Origin: Hohaiivirga grylli
GTDB lineage: Bacteria > Pseudomonadota > Alphaproteobacteria > Rhizobiales > Beijerinckiaceae
DNA: 64,000 bases
Direction: 5' to 3'
NCBI RefSeq assembly: GCF_039655745.1
Contig: NZ_JBBYXI010000001.1
Coordinates: forward strand, 496,001 to 560,000
In this document: in pieces, positions 26,184 through 34,835 of the stretch
Layout: each line of letters starts with the position of its first letter
Numbering within the stretch: position 1 is the stretch's first letter
Notes under the pieces: model-generated
Seen by the model: the letters and a program-made list of their open reading frames with translations, nothing else
Told to the model about the DNA's origin: nothing
Databases searched by the model: none
Made by a program: the position numbers and the translations under genes

Positions 26184-26552
26184 ATGTAAATTCGACAGGG
26201 GACACTGTCATAAACCAGATATTTTGTATTGGTAAGTATAAGATTAGTAAATTTTTTTAATTAAAATTAAATATTTAAATTTAAGAGGTGAAATGATTTG
26301 TTTATTTACTTAAATTTTATGTATATATATTTGTAATAATTATAAATTAACGCAAGTTTTTAGGAAAATTTATAATTGAATTATAAACATTTTATACTTT
26401 AGATAACGAAGCAGATTCCAGCCGCTCTTAAAAAAGTTGCGCAGGCTCATGTCCTGAGTATTCTGATTTATAAATATGTTTGTAGAAATTCTACATAAAC
26501 TTCTGAAAATGCTTGGAATTTGAAGGATTAAATTACATTTCAAGGAAAATAT
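26184..26552. other. AT-rich non-coding tract next to tRNA-Gly
   Basis: About 370 bp, extremely AT-rich between 26215 and 26400, with long A/T runs and no convincing gene. It begins at the 3' end of the tRNA gene. I see no repeat of the tRNA 3' end that would mark an attachment site. A short palindrome TGTAGAAATTCTACA lies at 26481-26495. Confidence 0.4.
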
Positions 26553-26627
26553 TGGAGCGGGCGAAGGGAATCGAACCCTCGACATTCAGCTTGGGAAGCT
26601 GACGTTCTACCTCTGAACTACACCCGC
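26553..26627 (-). tRNA. tRNA-Gly (anticodon CCC)
   Basis: The minus strand folds as a full cloverleaf of 75 nt: acceptor GCGGGTG with CGCCCGC, D arm GTTC/GAAC, anticodon stem TCAGC/GCTGA around the loop TTCCCAA (anticodon CCC, Gly), T arm with GGTTCGATTCC, and an encoded CCA end. It reads glycine GGG codons. Confidence 0.97.
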
Positions 26628-26694
26628 ATTGAGATTAATTCTTAGCTGTTTTGACCCTGTCTAGGCAAGCGCAGACAGGGTATCTTTTTTCAAA

Positions 26695-27786
26695 TTAGCG
26701 GAAATGTTTTGACAGTTTCAGGTTCTGGGCCTGATAGTTTGAGCCAAGATCCTTACCATATAGGGCTGCCGGGCGCTCTGCCATCCGCTCATAAACAAGA
26801 CGTCCAACAACCTGTCCATGTTCAAGAATAAATGGAACATCGCGTGAGCGGACTTCCAGAACGGCGCGTGAGCCGGTGCCGCCAGCAGCGCTGTGGCCAA
26901 ACCCCGGGTCAAAGAAACCGGCGTAATGGACGCGGAACTCACCGACCAATGGATCAAACGGAACCATTTCTGCCGCATAATCTGGTGGAACATGAACCGC
27001 TTCCTTGGAAGCCAGAATATAGAACTGGCCCGGATCAAGGATCAGGCTTTTGCTGCTGTCTGCGTAGATTGGCTCCCAGTAATCAGCAATCGCGCATGAA
27101 CCGGGCTTATCGACATCAACAAGGCCAGTGTGGCGTTTTGCGCGGTAGCCAATCAGGTTATCCGGGCCAAAGCCTGCAAGATCAACGCTGACTGCAACAC
27201 CTTCCTGAATGGATGGCTCTTCAGAGGTTACGACGCTTTCAGCCTGATGGAGCTGAAGGAGCTCATCATCGGAGAGGCGCACCTGACCTTTTCTGAAGCG
27301 GAGCTGAGACAGGCGGGAGCCTGTGCGTACCAGAACCGGGAATGTACGTGGTGAAATTTCTGCGTAGAGCGGGCCTTTATAGCCTGATGGCACATCTTCA
27401 AACTCACGGGCGCCATCGGTGATGACACGGGTGAAGACATCGATACGACCTGTTGAGCTCTTCGGGTTTGCAGAAGCTGCAATCTCGTCTGTGAGATGAA
27501 GCTCTTCCTGTAATTCTGCAATATAGACGCAACCGGTTTCGAGAACGGCACCATCTGTCAGGTCAATTTCATGAAGGCTCATATCCTTCAGACGTGCGCT
27601 GACAGTGCGGTTGGGGCCGGGAAGGAAGCTTGCGCGGACGCGGTATGCTTTCTTGCCAAGGCGCAGGTCAAGACTTGCTGGCTGGACCTGATCCGCAGCA
27701 AAGGGAGACATTGGCTTGATTACGCCAGCATCCGCCAGTTTCCGGATGGCTTCGGCGGATTGGATTCCGTTCTTGAAAGCAGACAT
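26695..27786 (-). CDS. dcd: 2'-deoxycytidine 5'-triphosphate deaminase, long alphaproteobacterial form
   Basis: 363 residues, about twice the length of E. coli Dcd (193). Two dUTPase/Dcd-like halves are visible: the first with QPASLDLRLG, PKSSTGRIDVFTRVITDG and LYAEISPRTFPVLVRTGSRLSQLRF, the second with DPGQFYILASKEAVHVP, HYAGFFDPGFG and AVLEVRSRDVPFILEHGQVVGRLVYE. The first half keeps the catalytic-type motif, and the second carries the FDPGFxG block typical of Dcd. The enzyme deaminates dCTP to dUTP for thymidylate supply. It stands alone between tRNA-Gly and the divergent deacetylase gene, with 210 bp between the two starts. Confidence 0.9.
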   Translation of the reverse strand: MSAFKNGIQSAEAIRKLADAGVIKPMSPFAADQVQPASLDLRLGKKAYRVRASFLPGPNRTVSARLKDMSLHEIDLTDGAVLETGCVYIAELQEELHLTDEIAASANPKSSTGRIDVFTRVITDGAREFEDVPSGYKGPLYAEISPRTFPVLVRTGSRLSQLRFRKGQVRLSDDELLQLHQAESVVTSEEPSIQEGVAVSVDLAGFGPDNLIGYRAKRHTGLVDVDKPGSCAIADYWEPIYADSSKSLILDPGQFYILASKEAVHVPPDYAAEMVPFDPLVGEFRVHYAGFFDPGFGHSAAGGTGSRAVLEVRSRDVPFILEHGQVVGRLVYERMAERPAALYGKDLGSNYQAQNLKLSKHFR

Positions 27787-27995
27787 GGTTCTTTCGTTCC
27801 TGAATATAGCTATGCTGTCTTTAACCGAAAGGGCGCGTCTGAACCAGTGCTTCTATCAAAGTTCTCCCCATCAGGAGGGATTTGCTTACATCTTTATGGC
27901 TCTCACACGATAAATTCACCTGAATCTTGAACGCTGCCATTGACGAAAAGGGTAAGGCGCGCTCTTAAATGGGCAAAACTCATAAGGAGAGTAAA

Positions 27996-29174
27996 ATGGG
28001 CTCGCAGTCCCCCCTCATGAAACCGCTTGAGATGCTTGAGAAGCTGGTTTCCTTTAATACAGAAAGTTCAAATTCGAACTTACCGCTGATCGATTTTGTC
28101 GAGACCTATTTGAAAAATGCCGGCGTTTTCTGCCGCCGTTTCCCGAATGCAGAGGGTAATAAAGCCGCTCTCTACGCCAGTGTTGGCCCAAAAGATCGTG
28201 GTGGCGTCGTCCTTTCTGGACATAGTGACGTTGTCCCTGTCACAGGGCAGGCATGGACAAGCGACCCGTACAAGTTGCGTGTTGCTGATGGGCGGGCGTA
28301 CGGACGTGGTGCGGTTGACATGAAGTCTTTTGACGCCCTGTCAATTCTGGCTTTGGCGCATGCGGCGCAGCATGATCTGAAAGTTCCGTTGCATATGGTA
28401 CTTTCATATGATGAGGAAACAACCTGCCTTGGCAGTAATGATGCCATCGCGCAATTTGGCAAAGATCTGGCAATGCCAATCGCTGCAATCATTGGTGAGC
28501 CAACAGAGTTGCAGGTGACGGATGCCCATAAGGGCTGCACCGTTCTGACCACAATGGTTTACGGCTCTCCTGCTCATTCATCTAAGCCATATCTTGGTGC
28601 CAGCGCCGTGATGGCTGGTGGTGATGTTATGGCTGCGATTAACCGCCTGAGTGATGAAATGATTGAGAAAGGCGATGCCAGTGGTCGCTTTGATCCACCT
28701 TATACCTCTGTCCATATCGGTGAGGTTCATGGCGGCACGGCCCGTAACATTCTGGCCAAGGAATGCATGATTAACTGGGAAATCCGTGGTCTGCCCGATC
28801 AGGACCCTGAAGAAATTCTCAAGAAGCTTGCCGTTGCAACGGATGAAATTTCCCGTTCTCGTCTGAACAGATATGGTGATTTTGGGCGTATTGAAACAAC
28901 CTGCCCGGTTTCCATTCCGGGATTGCGCCCTGAGCCGGGTTCAGTCGTCGAAAAACTTTGTCTTGAACTGACAGGAAATACCAAGACCATCTCGGTTCCT
29001 TATGCAACGGAAGCCGGACACTTCCAGAAGGCTGGTATTCCAACCATCGTTTGTGGTCCGGGCTCAATTGATCCGGCTCACCAGCCTGATGAGTTCATCA
29101 CGTTGGAACAGCTCGATGCCGGTGAGGCCTTCATGCAGGGCCTGCTGAAGAAATGCGTTGAAGGCTCTGTCTGA
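27996..29174 (+). CDS. argE: ArgE-like acetylornithine deacetylase (M20 metallopeptidase family)
   Basis: 392 residues from the ATG at 27996, which has AAGGAG at the right distance; an ATG at 27969 lacks a ribosome site. The M20 dizinc motifs are intact: GHSDVVPVTGQAW (metal His and following Asp), RGAVDMKSF (bridging Asp), SYDEETTCLGS (catalytic and metal Glu), GEPTELQ, and the lid-domain histidine in AHSSKPYLGASAV. It should remove the acetyl group from N-acetylornithine to give ornithine, feeding argF at 30186. However, argD-argF in this group often works with the ArgJ cycle, so a role on another acylated amino acid is possible. A terminator follows at 29195. Confidence 0.85.
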   Translation: MGSQSPLMKPLEMLEKLVSFNTESSNSNLPLIDFVETYLKNAGVFCRRFPNAEGNKAALYASVGPKDRGGVVLSGHSDVVPVTGQAWTSDPYKLRVADGRAYGRGAVDMKSFDALSILALAHAAQHDLKVPLHMVLSYDEETTCLGSNDAIAQFGKDLAMPIAAIIGEPTELQVTDAHKGCTVLTTMVYGSPAHSSKPYLGASAVMAGGDVMAAINRLSDEMIEKGDASGRFDPPYTSVHIGEVHGGTARNILAKECMINWEIRGLPDQDPEEILKKLAVATDEISRSRLNRYGDFGRIETTCPVSIPGLRPEPGSVVEKLCLELTGNTKTISVPYATEAGHFQKAGIPTIVCGPGSIDPAHQPDEFITLEQLDAGEAFMQGLLKKCVEGSV

Positions 29175-29194
29175 TAAAGGGCTTCAAGTAAGAA

Positions 29195-29220
29195 AAAGGC
29201 AGCCAGAAGTGGCTGCCTTT
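29195..29220. terminator. Bidirectional terminator between argE-like gene and hslO
   Basis: Perfect 11-bp stem AAAGGCAGCCA (29195-29205) and TGGCTGCCTTT (29210-29220), loop GAAG, with A-rich left and T-rich right flanks. It separates convergent transcripts. Confidence 0.88.
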
Positions 29221-29241
29221 ATAATTTATAGCATCATAGAT

Positions 29242-30183
29242 TTATGCCTTGGGAATTGAAATTCCGATATCCTCAGGCTTGAAGTGGTACTGGCGAGAAC
29301 AGAACTCACAGCTCACGTTAATCTGTCCATCATCATCAAGCAGTGTTTCTGCGTCAGTTGCTGAAAACTGCTGGATCATTGACAGAACACGCTCTTCTGA
29401 ACAGGTGCAGGCTTCCCGAATGGTTTGTCCAGGAAATGCAACAACTCCGCGCTCATGAAAGAGACGGTAGAGCAGCTGCTCGCTTGGCAGGTTCGGATCA
29501 ACCAGCTCATGGTCTTCAATTGTTGAGACAAGGGCATTCGCCTCATCCCAAAGCTCAGCACCTTCACCAGCAGCCAAAGCTTCAGGATCTTCCAGACGCA
29601 GTTTGTCCGTTGAAGATGGAAGGTATTGAACCATCAGGCCGCCAGCACAAAATTGACGTGCGCCACCTGTTACGGATTCTGCAACTGCCAGACGGACTTT
29701 GGTCTGGAGCTGTTCTGACTTATCAAAATATTCCTGAGCGGCTTCTTCAAAACCGGTACCCTGTAGAGAGACAATGCCTTGATAACGGTTCATGTCAGAA
29801 CCCTGATCAACGGTCATGCCAAGGATGCCACGGCCGATAACATCTGCCGTTGTATGGGGGCCATTGCCTAGTTTAGCGATTGCCTCTTTATCAAAACGGG
29901 CATAGGCGCGGATGCAATCTGGGGTATGGAAGTCGATGACAATCATATCCACGGGGCCATCTGTTTTGGTCTGAAGCTGGAACTGGCCTTCAAATTTGAG
30001 GGCAGAGCCGAGAAGAACTGTCAAAGCCGCTGCTTCGCCGACCACCCGTGACACAGCATCAGGGTAATGATGTCGATCAAGGATGGCGCTGATGGTATCG
30101 CCAAGACGAACCACCCGGCCGCGGACGGCCAGTGGTTCGACGGAAAATGGAATAACAATATCGTCTTTAGCGTTGTCGCTCAT
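29242..30183 (-). CDS. hslO: Hsp33 redox-regulated chaperone
   Basis: 313 residues from the ATG at 30183, which follows the argF stop by 2 nt; longer starts would lie inside argF. The C-terminal zinc switch is complete: Cys259 and Cys261 (CTCS) and Cys292 and Cys295 (CEFC), the CxC-x30-CxxC pattern of Hsp33. The N-terminal substrate-binding domain (DAVSRVVGEAAALTVLLGSALKF) is typical. Oxidation releases zinc and turns the protein into a holdase that protects unfolding proteins. It is the last gene of argD-argF-hslO, an order conserved in rhizobia and Brucella. Confidence 0.95.
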   Translation of the reverse strand: MSDNAKDDIVIPFSVEPLAVRGRVVRLGDTISAILDRHHYPDAVSRVVGEAAALTVLLGSALKFEGQFQLQTKTDGPVDMIVIDFHTPDCIRAYARFDKEAIAKLGNGPHTTADVIGRGILGMTVDQGSDMNRYQGIVSLQGTGFEEAAQEYFDKSEQLQTKVRLAVAESVTGGARQFCAGGLMVQYLPSSTDKLRLEDPEALAAGEGAELWDEANALVSTIEDHELVDPNLPSEQLLYRLFHERGVVAFPGQTIREACTCSEERVLSMIQQFSATDAETLLDDDGQINVSCEFCSRQYHFKPEDIGISIPKA

Positions 30184-30185
30184 TT

Positions 30186-31130
30186 TTACTTCCAGGCAGT
30201 GTCGACGTGCAGGCACCAGGCCAGAATACCCTTTTGAGCATGCAGGCGGTTTTCAGCTTCGTCGAAGACAACTGATTGCGGGCCATCCATCACTTCATCA
30301 GTGACTTCTTCGCCGCGATGGGCTGGAAGACAGTGAAGGAAAACAGCTTTCGGGTCAGCTTTCGCCATCAGGGCATTATTGACCTGATAAGGCTGTAGCA
30401 AGCGTTGGCGACGGTAGGTTTCTTCTTCATCGCCCATGGAGACCCAGCAGTCTGTAAAGACGGCATGCGCACCGGAGACAGCTGCACTGGCATCTGTTGA
30501 CCAAGTGACGTCAGCTCCTTCTGCTTTCGCCCATTCCATAATTTCAGCACGAGGCGCAAATGTTGGGGGTGTGGCAATAGCAATGGAGAACTTGAAGCGC
30601 GCAGCCGCGTGGATAAGTGATGTCAAAACGTTGGACGCATCACCAACCCATGCAATTTTCTTGCCGGTAATCGGGCCGCGATGTTCTTCATAGGTCATGA
30701 TGTCTGCCATGATCTGGCAAGGGTGGCTCAGTTTGGTCAGGGCATTGATCACCGGAACATCCGCAAATTCAGCCATTTCCGTTACCATCTGATGGTCAAG
30801 TGTCCGGATCATGATGGCATCGACAAAGCGTGACATAACCTGAGCCGTATCGTAGGTGCTCTCACCACGGCCAAGCTGCATTTCCGCACCCGTCAGCATG
30901 AGGGTTTCCCCGCCAAGCTCCCGCATCCCCAGATCGAAGGAGATGCGGGTTCTGGTTGAGGGTTTGTCAAAAATCATAGCGAGGGTTTGCCCGGCCAATG
31001 GTCGAATATCTGCCGGAATACCGCGTTTGCGTTTTGCCTTGATTGCGACAGCCACATTCAGAATGTGGCGCAGCTCTTCCCCGGAGAAGTCGCAAAGATC
31101 AATGAAATGGCGGATATTCTGCTTAGCCAT
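30186..31130 (-). CDS. argF: Ornithine carbamoyltransferase
   Basis: 314 residues. It joins carbamoyl phosphate to ornithine to make citrulline in arginine synthesis. The carbamoyl-phosphate loop STRTR (58-62) is followed by ISFD; HQMVTEMAEFADVPVINALT and the HCLPAHRGEEV motif near residue 270 (catalytic Cys) complete the active site, and DCWVSMGDEEE carries the ornithine-binding SMG. It is placed 87 bp downstream of argD and 2 nt before hslO, so the three are probably one leftward operon. Confidence 0.96.
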   Translation of the reverse strand: MAKQNIRHFIDLCDFSGEELRHILNVAVAIKAKRKRGIPADIRPLAGQTLAMIFDKPSTRTRISFDLGMRELGGETLMLTGAEMQLGRGESTYDTAQVMSRFVDAIMIRTLDHQMVTEMAEFADVPVINALTKLSHPCQIMADIMTYEEHRGPITGKKIAWVGDASNVLTSLIHAAARFKFSIAIATPPTFAPRAEIMEWAKAEGADVTWSTDASAAVSGAHAVFTDCWVSMGDEEETYRRQRLLQPYQVNNALMAKADPKAVFLHCLPAHRGEEVTDEVMDGPQSVVFDEAENRLHAQKGILAWCLHVDTAWK

Positions 31131-31217
31131 GATTACTCCGTATATTTTTCTGTTTGCTTAAACAGGCTGGCCTGACCGATATATTGTTACGCCAGTGCCT
31201 GATTTAAAGCTTCTGGT

Positions 31218-32393
31218 TTATTTCGTTTCCATTTCAGAACATGTCTGATCCAGACGAGACAGTGCTTTATTGATTTCATTATCGCCAATGATCAATGGAG
31301 GAAGCAGGCGAACGACATTATCTCCGGCCCCAAGGACGACAAGGCCGTTCTTCAAGGCGCGTGAGATAAAATCTGTATTAAGTGGCTTTACTTTAAGCCC
31401 TATCATCAGACCTTCACCGCGGATATCTTCAATGATATCGGGGTGACTGTCTTTCAGGGCGGCAAGTTTCTGCTTGAGGTTGATGCCGGTCTGACGGACA
31501 TGCTCAAGGAAGCCGGGCTCCAGAATGATATCAAGAACCGCATTCCCAATGGCCATCGCGAGTGGATTGCCGCCAAATGTGGAGCCGTGGGTACCAAGAG
31601 TCATACCTTTCGCAGCCTCAGAGGTTGCGAGACATGCTCCCAATGGGAAGCCCCCACCAATACCTTTGGCAATACTCATAATATCAGGTGTGACATTAGC
31701 CCATTCATGGGCAAACAGCTTGCCTGTGCGACCAACGCCAGTCTGTACTTCGTCAAAAATCAGCAGCATGCCGTTTTTGTCACAAAGCTCACGGAACTGT
31801 TTGATCATTTGCGTTGTAAATGAACGGATACCACTTTCGCCCTGAATAGGCTCAATCATAATAGCGGCTGTTTCTGGTGTAATCGCTGCCAGCAGGGCCT
31901 TCTCATCATTGAAGGGAACCTGGTCAAAGCCTTCGACCTTAGGGCCAAAGCCATCAATATATTTTTGCTGACCACCAGCTGCAATTGTTGCCAGAGTCCG
32001 TCCATGGAAGGCGCCCTCAATCGTAATAATTCGAAAGCGTTCTGGCTGACCATTGGATGCATGATATTTGCGGGCCATCTTGATGGCACATTCATTGGCT
32101 TCTGCGCCGGAATTGGTGAAGAAAACCACATCCGCAAACGTATTGTCGACGAGCCGCTGGGCAAGTCGTTCCCCTTCCGGAATGCGGAAAAGGTTGGATG
32201 TATGCCATAACTTGGAGCCCTGTTCATTGAGAGCTTTGACAAGATGCGGGTGGGCATGTCCAAGGGCATTAACTGCAACGCCAGCGCCAAAATCGAGATA
32301 TCGCTCTCCTCCTCGCGCAAACAGCCAGGGGCCTTCACCCCGCTCAAAGAGAACGTCGGCACGCGCATAGGTTGGAAGAAGAGGCGAATTCAC
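31218..32393 (-). CDS. argD: Acetylornithine aminotransferase
   Basis: 391 residues starting with GTG at 32393 (AGGA 8 nt before). It is a class-III PLP aminotransferase: GAEANE (96-101), FDEVQTGVGRTG (213-224) and the PLP lysine Lys243 in SIAKGIGGGFPLG. It transfers the amino group of glutamate to N-acetylglutamate semialdehyde to form N-acetylornithine, and may also serve lysine synthesis (DapC activity is known in the family). It is the first gene of the argD-argF-hslO operon, divergent from gcrA. Confidence 0.95.
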   Translation of the reverse strand: MNSPLLPTYARADVLFERGEGPWLFARGGERYLDFGAGVAVNALGHAHPHLVKALNEQGSKLWHTSNLFRIPEGERLAQRLVDNTFADVVFFTNSGAEANECAIKMARKYHASNGQPERFRIITIEGAFHGRTLATIAAGGQQKYIDGFGPKVEGFDQVPFNDEKALLAAITPETAAIMIEPIQGESGIRSFTTQMIKQFRELCDKNGMLLIFDEVQTGVGRTGKLFAHEWANVTPDIMSIAKGIGGGFPLGACLATSEAAKGMTLGTHGSTFGGNPLAMAIGNAVLDIILEPGFLEHVRQTGINLKQKLAALKDSHPDIIEDIRGEGLMIGLKVKPLNTDFISRALKNGLVVLGAGDNVVRLLPPLIIGDNEINKALSRLDQTCSEMETK

Positions 32394-32588
32394 GATATGT
32401 CCTTTCTATTGTCATTACTCCTTGGAACAAGAAGTAACAGGATGTGTCCTTTTACGGTATTTTTCTTAAGGATGAAACAATTTTACAGATGCAGCGGTTT
32501 TAAAAAATTATTCGCTGATGAACGGATAAACCCAAAAAGTTCTCAAATAAAAAATATCCCCAGCTTGTTCTTGGGGAAAACAGTAAAG

Positions 32589-32740
32589 GAGTCGTTAAGA
32601 CTCTTGCGCCCGAGTCAGCCGATCTAGTAGGTTCCTATCAATCAGATACGAGATGTCGTGTTCCCCCGGCATCTGGATCCGTTTCCTGCCAAGTCTGAGT
32701 GGTGGCGCGGAGGTCATACTTCCGTGAAATGGATGGATTC
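32589..32740 (+). promoter_or_regulatory. Cluster of GANTC sites upstream of gcrA
   Basis: GAGTC at 32589-32593, GACTC at 32599-32603, GAGTC at 32612-32616 and GATTC at 32736-32740. GANTC is the target of the cell-cycle methylase CcrM in alphaproteobacteria, and GcrA works at methylated GANTC promoters (established in Caulobacter). Three sites within 28 bp before gcrA suggest methylation-linked or autogenous control. The rest of the 380-bp argD/gcrA spacer shows no gene. Confidence 0.5.
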
Positions 32741-32772
32741 TGGGCAGTGGGTGAACAGCGGAGATTTAAACT

Positions 32773-33285
32773 ATGGACGTGACAAGTACCTGGACAGATG
32801 AACGGGTGGAGCTTCTCAAAAAGCTCTGGGCGAGCGGGAAAAGCGCCAGCCAGATTGCCGCGCAGATTGGCGGGGTTACCCGTAATGCTGTAATCGGCAA
32901 GGTCCATCGTCTTGGTCTTTCTGGACGCGGCAAGGTAAAATCTGCAAGCACGTCACGTCCGCGCCGCGCAAAGACAGAGGCCGCTCCTGCTCAGCCTCGT
33001 GCACAGCGCCCAATTAAAGTTGCTCCAATTTCAATGGTTGCAGACGCTGAGCCAACAGATGTTGTGCTTCCTTCAATCAATGAAGTTGCTATTCCACCAT
33101 CAGAGCGTGTTGCTCTTGTTGATCTGCGTGAATCCATGTGCCGTTGGCCAATCGGAGACCCAATGACATCAGATTTCGGTTTCTGTGGTGGCGGTGCCGT
33201 TGCTGGTTTACCTTATTGCGCCCATCACTGCCAGATTGCATATCAACCAGTTGCTGATCGTCGCCGCGAGCGCCGCGCTTCATAA
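32773..33285 (+). CDS. gcrA: GcrA cell-cycle regulator
   Basis: 170 residues, the usual GcrA size. The N-terminal DNA-binding helix set is almost canonical (TWTDERVELLKKLWASGKSA, then QIAAQIGGVTRNAVIGKVHRLGLS, residues about 6-50). A basic, Ala/Pro-rich linker follows, and the C-terminal sigma-70-contact domain contains SMCRWPIGDP and FCGGGAVAGLPYCAHHCQIAY with four cysteines/histidines. GcrA binds RNA polymerase with sigma-70 and activates promoters carrying methylated GANTC. It is a single gene with its own terminator at 33316. Its presence is a firm marker of an alphaproteobacterium. Confidence 0.97.
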   Translation: MDVTSTWTDERVELLKKLWASGKSASQIAAQIGGVTRNAVIGKVHRLGLSGRGKVKSASTSRPRRAKTEAAPAQPRAQRPIKVAPISMVADAEPTDVVLPSINEVAIPPSERVALVDLRESMCRWPIGDPMTSDFGFCGGGAVAGLPYCAHHCQIAYQPVADRRRERRAS

Positions 33286-33315
33286 TTTCAGTATCTGGTG
33301 ATTAATAAATATTTC

Positions 33316-33343
33316 AACGGCGGATTTTCCGCCGTTATTTTTT
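33316..33343 (+). terminator. Terminator of gcrA
   Basis: Perfect 9-bp stem AACGGCGGA (33316-33324) and TCCGCCGTT (33328-33336) with a T-rich tail ATTTTTTA on the plus strand. It lies 30 bp after the gcrA stop and next to the convergent phoB stop. Confidence 0.85.
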
Positions 33344-33345
33344 AC

Positions 33346-34044
33346 TCAGCTGAATGTTTCATCAAAAGAATATCCGGCACCACGAACAGTTCTGATTGGG
33401 TTGCGCTCTTTTTCTGTGCGTCCAGCCAGAGCCTTGCGCAGACGCCCGACATGTACATCCACTGTACGCTCATCAATATAGACGTCATGACCCCATACTG
33501 CATTCAGCAGGCTTTCTCGCGTAAAAACCCGGCCCGGAGATTGCATCAGGAATTCAAGAAGACGGTATTCGGTTGGGCCCAGATGTAATTCTTTGCCATT
33601 GCTTCGGACACGATGGGTCGCACGGTCAACCTCAATATTTCCCGCCTTGAGCACTTCTGTAACATGACCGGGGCTTGATCTTCTGAGAAGAGCACGAACC
33701 CGTGCGAGCAGCTCCGGCACTGAAAATGGCTTAACGATGTAGTCATCGGCACCTGTTGCAAGACCCCTGACCTTATCGCCTTCTTCACCTCGGGCCGTTA
33801 ACATTATGATGGGAAGAGTTTCGGTTGCTTTCCTGGCCCTGATCCGGCGGCATAATTCTATTCCCGATAATCCGGGCAGCATCCAGTCTAGAATGGCGAG
33901 ATCAGGTGCATGTTCCTGTATCCTGATATCGGCCTCATCTCCACGGGCAATGCAATCGACTTCATAGCCCTCAACTTCCAGATTATAACGGAGGAGCAGG
34001 GTCAGGGCCTCTTCGTCCTCAACAAGCATAATTCTGGTTGCCAT
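33346..34044 (-). CDS. phoB: Phosphate regulon response regulator PhoB
   Basis: 232 residues in two domains: a receiver (1-120) with phospho-acceptor Asp53 (ILDWMLPG) and Lys in YIVKPFS, and an OmpR-type winged helix (about 130-230) with the recognition helix region VDVHVGRLRKAL and the GAGYSF hairpin. Phosphorylated by PhoR, it binds Pho boxes such as the one at 38757-38785. It is the last gene of the pst-phoU-phoB series, 67 bp after phoU. Confidence 0.96.
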   Translation of the reverse strand: MATRIMLVEDEEALTLLLRYNLEVEGYEVDCIARGDEADIRIQEHAPDLAILDWMLPGLSGIELCRRIRARKATETLPIIMLTARGEEGDKVRGLATGADDYIVKPFSVPELLARVRALLRRSSPGHVTEVLKAGNIEVDRATHRVRSNGKELHLGPTEYRLLEFLMQSPGRVFTRESLLNAVWGHDVYIDERTVDVHVGRLRKALAGRTEKERNPIRTVRGAGYSFDETFS

Positions 34045-34111
34045 TGTTACCTCTTAATTTGAGACCAAATCATATAACGTAGAAAACTATCCTATGGCTA
34101 GCCGTGGTGAT

Positions 34112-34804
34112 TTATAAATTTACAGTCTCACTTTTCGGGCGCTCTGTTGGCATGGTTTCACTTGTCACAAGATAATAGATAGTTTCTGCTATATTTGTGC
34201 AATGATCTCCGATGCGCTCAATATTCTTAGCGCAAAACAGCAGATGTGCGCAAAATGAAATGTTTCTGGGATCTTCCATCATATAGGTCAGAAGTTCCCG
34301 GAAGATGGAATTATGCAATGCATCAACTTCATCATCTTTGAGCCAAACTTCTGATGCCGCTCTGGCATCAAGCTGCCCATAGGCGTCCAGAACAGTTTTC
34401 AGCTGGTGCTGGGCAAGGTTGCTCATATGCTCAATGCCTGAGACGATTGTCTTTTCTTCAAACTGCCCGGCAATAACGATGCTGCGCTTTGCAATATTCT
34501 TAGCAAGATCACCGATACGTTCAATATCATTGGAAATACGGATTGCAGAAATTGCAGTACGCAGATCAACCGCGATGGGTTGTCTGCGGGCAATCATGAC
34601 AATTGCCTGCTCATCAATATCTTTCTGCAACAGATCAAGCTGCTTATCCATGGCAATAACTTTATTAGCCAGGATAGTGTCAGCGTTAATCAGGGCGAGA
34701 GTTGCAAAATCAAGCATCTGCTCGGCCTTGCCACCCATTTCTGAAATGGATTTTCTGAGGTTTTGCAGTTCGATATCATAAGAGCTTACGATATGTTCGG
34801 CCAT
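34112..34804 (-). CDS. phoU: Phosphate transport/signalling protein PhoU
   Basis: 230 residues forming two three-helix PhoU repeats (about 10-110 and 115-215), each with the acidic metal-binding pattern: EMGGKAEQMLDFA plus RISNDIERIGDLAKNIAKR, and LKDDEVDALHN plus CAKNIERIGDHCTNIAE. PhoU links the Pst transporter to PhoR and prevents signalling when phosphate is plentiful. A strong ribosome site (AAAGGA) precedes the ATG. It lies 31 bp after pstB in the operon. Confidence 0.96.
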   Translation of the reverse strand: MAEHIVSSYDIELQNLRKSISEMGGKAEQMLDFATLALINADTILANKVIAMDKQLDLLQKDIDEQAIVMIARRQPIAVDLRTAISAIRISNDIERIGDLAKNIAKRSIVIAGQFEEKTIVSGIEHMSNLAQHQLKTVLDAYGQLDARAASEVWLKDDEVDALHNSIFRELLTYMMEDPRNISFCAHLLFCAKNIERIGDHCTNIAETIYYLVTSETMPTERPKSETVNL

Positions 34805-34835
34805 TGCTTCGTCCTTTCCGCTCTCAACTGGTCAA

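Noticed and set aside
26481..26495. 15-nt palindrome TGTAGAAATTCTACA
   Set aside because: Isolated in a very AT-rich, gene-free tract with no regulated gene in reach; chance is a sufficient explanation.
26370..26585. Minus-strand open frame running from the tRNA into the AT-rich tract, including a short MSLRNFFKSGWNLLRY segment
   Set aside because: Its start lies inside tRNA-Gly. The short segment from about 26448 has an AGGAC before its ATG but is only some 26 codons and has no support from context.
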